This document shows positions 60,653-64,000 of a stretch of DNA of 64,000 bases, piece after piece. The notes under the pieces were generated by a model. It saw nothing but the letters and a program-made list of their open reading frames with translations. It ran no database searches and was not told the DNA's origin. The stretch comes from Burkholderia diffusa. GTDB taxonomy: Bacteria > Pseudomonadota > Gammaproteobacteria > Burkholderiales > Burkholderiaceae. The stretch is from the NCBI RefSeq assembly GCF_902499115.1, contig NZ_CABVPN010000006.1, positions 1-64,000 on the forward strand. Direction: 5' to 3'. The position numbers and the translations under genes were made by a program. Numbering within the stretch: the first letter of the stretch is position 1; every line of letters begins with the position of its first letter.

Positions 60653-61579
60653 ATGAATTTTCAGCAATTGCGTTTCGTGCGCGAAGCCGTGCGCCAGAAC
60701 ATGAACCTGACGGAAGTCGCTAACGTGCTGTACACGTCGCAGTCGGGCGTGTCGAAGCAGATCAAGGATCTCGAGGATGAACTGGGCGTCGACATCTTCA
60801 TCCGGCGCGGCAAGCGGCTCACGGGGCTCACGGAGCCGGGCAAGGCCGTGCACCAGCTGATCGAGCGGATGCTGCTCGATGCGGAGAACCTGCGCCGCGT
60901 CGCGCGCCAGTTCGCGGACCAGGACAGCGGCCACCTCGTCGTCGCGACGACCCACACGCAGGCGCGCTATGCGCTGCCGAAGGTGATCCGCCAGTTCACC
61001 GAGGTGTTCCCGAAGGTGCATCTCGCGCTGCGCCAGGGCAGCCCGCAGCAGATCGCGCAAATGATCCTGAACGGCGAAGCCGATCTCGGCATCTCGACCG
61101 AGGCGCTCGATCGCTATCCGGATATCGTCACGTTCCCCTGCTATTCGTGGCACCACACGGTGGTCGTGCCGAAGGGGCATCCGCTCGTCGGCCGCGAAAA
61201 CCTGACGCTCGACGAAATCGCCGAGTACCCGATCATCACGTATGACCAGGACTTCACGGGCCGCTCGCACATCGACCAGGCGTTCGCGCAGGCCGGCGCC
61301 GTGCCCGACGTCGTGCTGACCGCGATCGACGCGGACGTGATCAAGACCTACGTCGAGCTCGGGATGGGGATCGGCGTCGTCGCGGCGATGGCCTTCGATC
61401 CGCAACGCGACACCGGGCTCGTCGCGCTCGACACGCAGCACCTGTTCGAGGCGAGCACGACGCGCGTCGGGTTGCGCAAGGGCGCGTTCCTGCGCGCGTA
61501 TGCATACCGGCTGATCGAGATGTTCGCGCCGCACCTGAACGAAGCCGAAATCGCCGGGCTGCTGCGCGAAGCGGTCTGA
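60653..61579 (+). CDS. CysB-family transcriptional regulator
   Basis: The 308-aa LysR protein is close to CysB/Cbl/SsuR. The HTH reads MNFQQLRFVREAVRQNMNLT and VLYTSQSGVSKQIKDLEDEL. The effector domain has FADQDSGHLVVATTHTQARY (about 89). CysB proteins sense sulfur status through N-acetylserine or sulfate and control cys and ssu genes. It is the last gene of the cys cluster, so control of sbp-cysTWA is expected. Whether it is the general CysB or a sulfonate-specific SsuR cannot be decided here. Confidence 0.88.
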   Translation: MNFQQLRFVREAVRQNMNLTEVANVLYTSQSGVSKQIKDLEDELGVDIFIRRGKRLTGLTEPGKAVHQLIERMLLDAENLRRVARQFADQDSGHLVVATTHTQARYALPKVIRQFTEVFPKVHLALRQGSPQQIAQMILNGEADLGISTEALDRYPDIVTFPCYSWHHTVVVPKGHPLVGRENLTLDEIAEYPIITYDQDFTGRSHIDQAFAQAGAVPDVVLTAIDADVIKTYVELGMGIGVVAAMAFDPQRDTGLVALDTQHLFEASTTRVGLRKGAFLRAYAYRLIEMFAPHLNEAEIAGLLREAV

Positions 61580-61888
61580 TCGAGCAAGCGATGTTTCGGG
61601 GGCGCGGCAGGCCCCCGCTGGGCGGCCGCGACGAAGCGGCGCCGCCGCACCCGGTGTAACGCGCCGCAATCGGAGCGCGCAATCGCGCGCTCCGAATAAA
61701 CCCTTAAATATTGATCAGACGGGTTGCGCGTCGACCCGAAACGGTACAGCATAGCCCTCACTCCGCCGGCGTCCCCGCCGGCGGTGGCGCGTCGACGACA
61801 GCACGCGCCAGGCAGTCGGCCGTCTGCCTCGCTTCCATTCCGTGGTACCGACAAGCAGCATCGATGGCCAATGCCCGGGTAGTGTGGC

Positions 61889-61900
61889 GCAAACGTTTGC
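61889..61900. promoter_or_regulatory. LacI-family operator palindrome
   Basis: GCAAACGTTTGC is a perfect 12-base palindrome, 52 bases upstream of the ribose-type binding protein. It is the core of operators bound by LacI/PurR/RbsR regulators. It suggests sugar-dependent control; the regulator gene must lie outside the window. Confidence 0.6.
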
Positions 61901-61951
61901 TCGCATTAAAACAACAGTCCGGCCCGTCGGGCCAGTCGCCAGGAGATATGT

Positions 61952-62902
61952 ATGAATGTCCGCTTTCGCCGTCGCTTCCTGACCGCCGCGCTTGCCGCCG
62001 TCGCGGTCGCTGCCGCACCGGCCGTCCATGCCCAATCGGCAGGCAAGCCGAAGGTGGCGCTCGTGATGAAGTCGCTCGCCAACGAGTTCTTCCTGACGAT
62101 GGAAAACGGCGCGAAGGAATACCAGAAGCACAACGCCGGCCAGTTCGACCTGATCACGAACGGGATCAAGGACGAGACCGACACCGCGAACCAGATCCGC
62201 ATCGTCGAGCAGATGATCGTGTCGAAGGTCGATGCGATCGTGCTCGCGCCGGCCGACTCCAAGGCACTCGTGCCGGTCGTGAAGAAGGCGGTCGACGCGG
62301 GCATCATCGTCGTGAACATCGACAACCGGCTCGATCCCGACGTGCTGAAGTCGAAGAACCTGAACGTGCCGTTCGTCGGCCCCGACAACCGCAAGGGCGC
62401 GCGCAAGATCGGCGACTACCTCGCCAAGCGGCTGAAGGCGGGCGACCAGGTCGGCATCATCGAAGGCGTGTCGACGACCACCAATGCGCAGCAGCGCACG
62501 GCCGGCTTCCAGGATGCGATGAAGGCGGGCGGGATGAAGGTCGTGTCGGTGCAGTCGGGCGAATGGGAGATCGACAAGGGCAATGCGGTCGCCTCCGCGA
62601 TGCTGAACGAATACCCGAACCTGCGGGCGCTGCTGTGCGGCAACGACAACATGGCGATCGGTGCCGTGTCGGCCGTGCGGGCGGCGGGCAAGCAGGGCAA
62701 GGTGCTCGTGGTCGGCTACGACAACATCAACGCGATCAAGCCGATGCTGAAGGACGGCCGCGTGATCGCGACCGCCGACCAGTACGCGGCGAAGCAGGCC
62801 GTATTCGGCATCGACACGGCGCTCAAGGCGATCGCCGAGCATCGCAAGCAGGCCGACATGACCGGCGTGGTCGAGACGCCGGTGGATCTCGTGACGAAGT
62901 GA
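61952..62902 (+). CDS. Sugar (ribose-type) ABC transporter substrate-binding protein
   Basis: The 316-aa protein has a signal peptide (FRRRFLTAALAAVAVAAAPA then VHA) and the periplasmic-binding fold of RbsB-like proteins (VALVMKSLANEFFLTMENGA, VDAGIIVVNIDNRLDPDVLK, VGIIEGVSTTTNAQQRTAGF). The sugar cannot be read from the sequence; ribose or a polyol are candidates. It is followed by an ATPase gene of the same transporter class. Confidence 0.9.
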   Translation: MNVRFRRRFLTAALAAVAVAAAPAVHAQSAGKPKVALVMKSLANEFFLTMENGAKEYQKHNAGQFDLITNGIKDETDTANQIRIVEQMIVSKVDAIVLAPADSKALVPVVKKAVDAGIIVVNIDNRLDPDVLKSKNLNVPFVGPDNRKGARKIGDYLAKRLKAGDQVGIIEGVSTTTNAQQRTAGFQDAMKAGGMKVVSVQSGEWEIDKGNAVASAMLNEYPNLRALLCGNDNMAIGAVSAVRAAGKQGKVLVVGYDNINAIKPMLKDGRVIATADQYAAKQAVFGIDTALKAIAEHRKQADMTGVVETPVDLVTK

Positions 62903-62915
62903 CGCTGCGCCGGTG

Positions 62916-62950
62916 CGGCCGCCGCCCTCAAGAATCCGGCGCGGCGGCCG
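62916..62950 (+). terminator. Stable hairpin between binding protein and ATPase
   Basis: CGGCCGCCGC (62916-62925) pairs perfectly with GCGGCGGCCG (62941-62950). No long T run follows, so it is more likely an mRNA-stabilising or attenuating element that favours the binding protein than a full terminator. Confidence 0.5.
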
Positions 62951-63047
62951 TTATCCGGTGTGAGCGCGATCACGGCCACTGCATGCACATGCACTAGTGA
63001 GCGTCATACCCGCGCGCCGCGTGCGCGTGGCCGCAACCAGGATCGCG

Positions 63048-64000
63048 ATGGAACCGACCTTCCAACCCTCCCGTTCAGCTGTTCCCGTGCTGTCCGTCTC
63101 CGGCGTGGGCAAGACCTACGCCGAACCCGTGCTCGCCGACGTCACGCTGACGCTCGCGCCGGGTGAGGCGCTCGCACTGACGGGCGAGAACGGCGCCGGA
63201 AAGAGCACGCTGTCGAAGATCATCGGCGGGCTCGTCGACCCGACGACCGGCACGATGCAGCTCGGCGGCCAGGCCTATGCGCCGGCGAGCCGCACGCAGG
63301 CCGAGGCGCTCGGCGTGCGCATGGTGATGCAGGAGCTGAACCTGCTGCCGACGCTGACGGTTGCCGAAAACCTGTTTCTGAACCGTCTGCCGCGGCGCTT
63401 TGGCATCATCGATCACGCGCGGCTGCGCGACGATGCGCGTGCCGCGATGGCGCAGGTCGGGCTCGACGCGGTCGACCCCGATACGCCGGTCGGCGCGCTC
63501 GGCATCGGCCACCAGCAGATGGTCGAGATCGCGCGCAGCCTGATCGGCGACTGCCGCGTGCTGATCCTCGACGAGCCGACCGCGATGCTGACCGCGCGCG
63601 AGGTCGAACTGCTGTTCGAGCAGATCGACCGGCTGAAGGCGCGCGGTGTGGCGATCGTCTACATCTCGCACCGGCTCGAGGAGCTTGCGCGCGTCGCCGA
63701 GCGCGTCGCGGTGCTGCGCGACGGCCGGCTCGTGCATGTCGGCGACATGGCCGCGACGACGTCCGACGGGCTCGTCACGCTGATGGTCGGGCGCGAGCTC
63801 GGCGAGCACATCGATCTCGGCGCGCGCCATATCGGCGCGCCGCGACTCGTCGTGTCGGGCATGACGCGCGGCACGGCCGTGCAGGACGTATCGCTCGAAG
63901 TGCGCTCGGGCGAGATCTTCGGCATCTCGGGGCTGATCGGGGCGGGGCGCACCGAGCTGCTGCGGCTGATCTACGGCGCGGATACGCCGGACGCCGGGAT
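63048..64000 (+). CDS. Sugar ABC transporter ATP-binding protein (RbsA/MglA-like), partial
   Basis: The gene starts ATG 63048 (MEPTFQPSRSAVPVLSVSGV) and leaves the window after 317 codons. The first ATPase domain has Walker A GENGAGKSTLSKIIG (about 46), signature LGIGHQQMVEIARSL and Walker B VLILDEPTAMLTA. The second domain begins at RLVVSGMTRGTAVQDVSLEV, with SGLIGAGRTELLRLIYG just before the end. The double-domain form is typical of sugar importers. The permease is expected next. Confidence 0.92.
   Translation, partial: MEPTFQPSRSAVPVLSVSGVGKTYAEPVLADVTLTLAPGEALALTGENGAGKSTLSKIIGGLVDPTTGTMQLGGQAYAPASRTQAEALGVRMVMQELNLLPTLTVAENLFLNRLPRRFGIIDHARLRDDARAAMAQVGLDAVDPDTPVGALGIGHQQMVEIARSLIGDCRVLILDEPTAMLTAREVELLFEQIDRLKARGVAIVYISHRLEELARVAERVAVLRDGRLVHVGDMAATTSDGLVTLMVGRELGEHIDLGARHIGAPRLVVSGMTRGTAVQDVSLEVRSGEIFGISGLIGAGRTELLRLIYGADTPDAG

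Overview
The window is high-GC, proteobacterial DNA. Gene content and the style of the proteins (RNase R, RlmB, PyrD, a UPF0303 protein, LexA with a double SOS box, a CysB-type regulator, the ssu operon with a TOBE partner) point to a Burkholderia, most likely the B. cepacia complex, chromosome 1. That assignment is inferred from recognised families, not from a database search.

Layout. (1) 0-1.4 kb: the end of an IS3-family element, then two identical tRNA-Leu(CAG) genes, each with its own promoter and terminator, flanking a decayed ssuA-like pseudogene. (2) 1.5-22.4 kb: ordinary chromosome. It holds rnr-rlmB, a lipoprotein amidase, rpiA, a GntR regulator, an oxidoreductase, an amino-acid/cystine-type ABC pair, pyrD, an N-degron cluster (bpt, aat, NUDIX), tRNA-fMet, an SMR pump, a 3-hydroxyisobutyryl-CoA hydrolase-like gene, ssuDCB-ssuF and dusA. 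(3) 22.4-36.9 kb: an accessory region beginning at tRNA-His. A prophage remnant (broken integrase, broken DNA cytosine methyltransferase, H-NS protein, second tRNA-fMet, HNH and IS3 fragments, an interrupted phage gene) leads into a redox cluster. That cluster has an orphan SdhB, a ferredoxin-NADP reductase-type flavoprotein, a hemerythrin-domain protein preceded by a perfect FNR/ANR box, a diheme cytochrome c and an outer-membrane barrel carrying a haem-c motif. A second IS3 fragment, a methyltransferase and a candidate small RNA follow. (4) 36.9-64 kb: mostly core chromosome again. It holds a DUF695-RraB protein, a diguanylate cyclase, a PLD-type nuclease, an HxlR/thioesterase pair, an aldo-keto reductase, an MFS/M20/LysR group, mnmH with a coupled permease, a NodIJ-like ABC exporter, a universal stress protein, lexA, the sulfate operon (sbp-cysTWA-cysB-like) and the start of a ribose-type ABC operon.

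How genes work together. Sulfur acquisition recurs: a cystine-type ABC pair, the sulfonate operon (without ssuA/ssuE beside it) and the sulfate operon with its regulator. The accessory redox cluster looks like a low-oxygen or electron-transfer module. It sits between two IS3 fragments, has an FNR-type operator and is the best candidate for something undescribed. No CRISPR array, rRNA operon or replication origin was seen.
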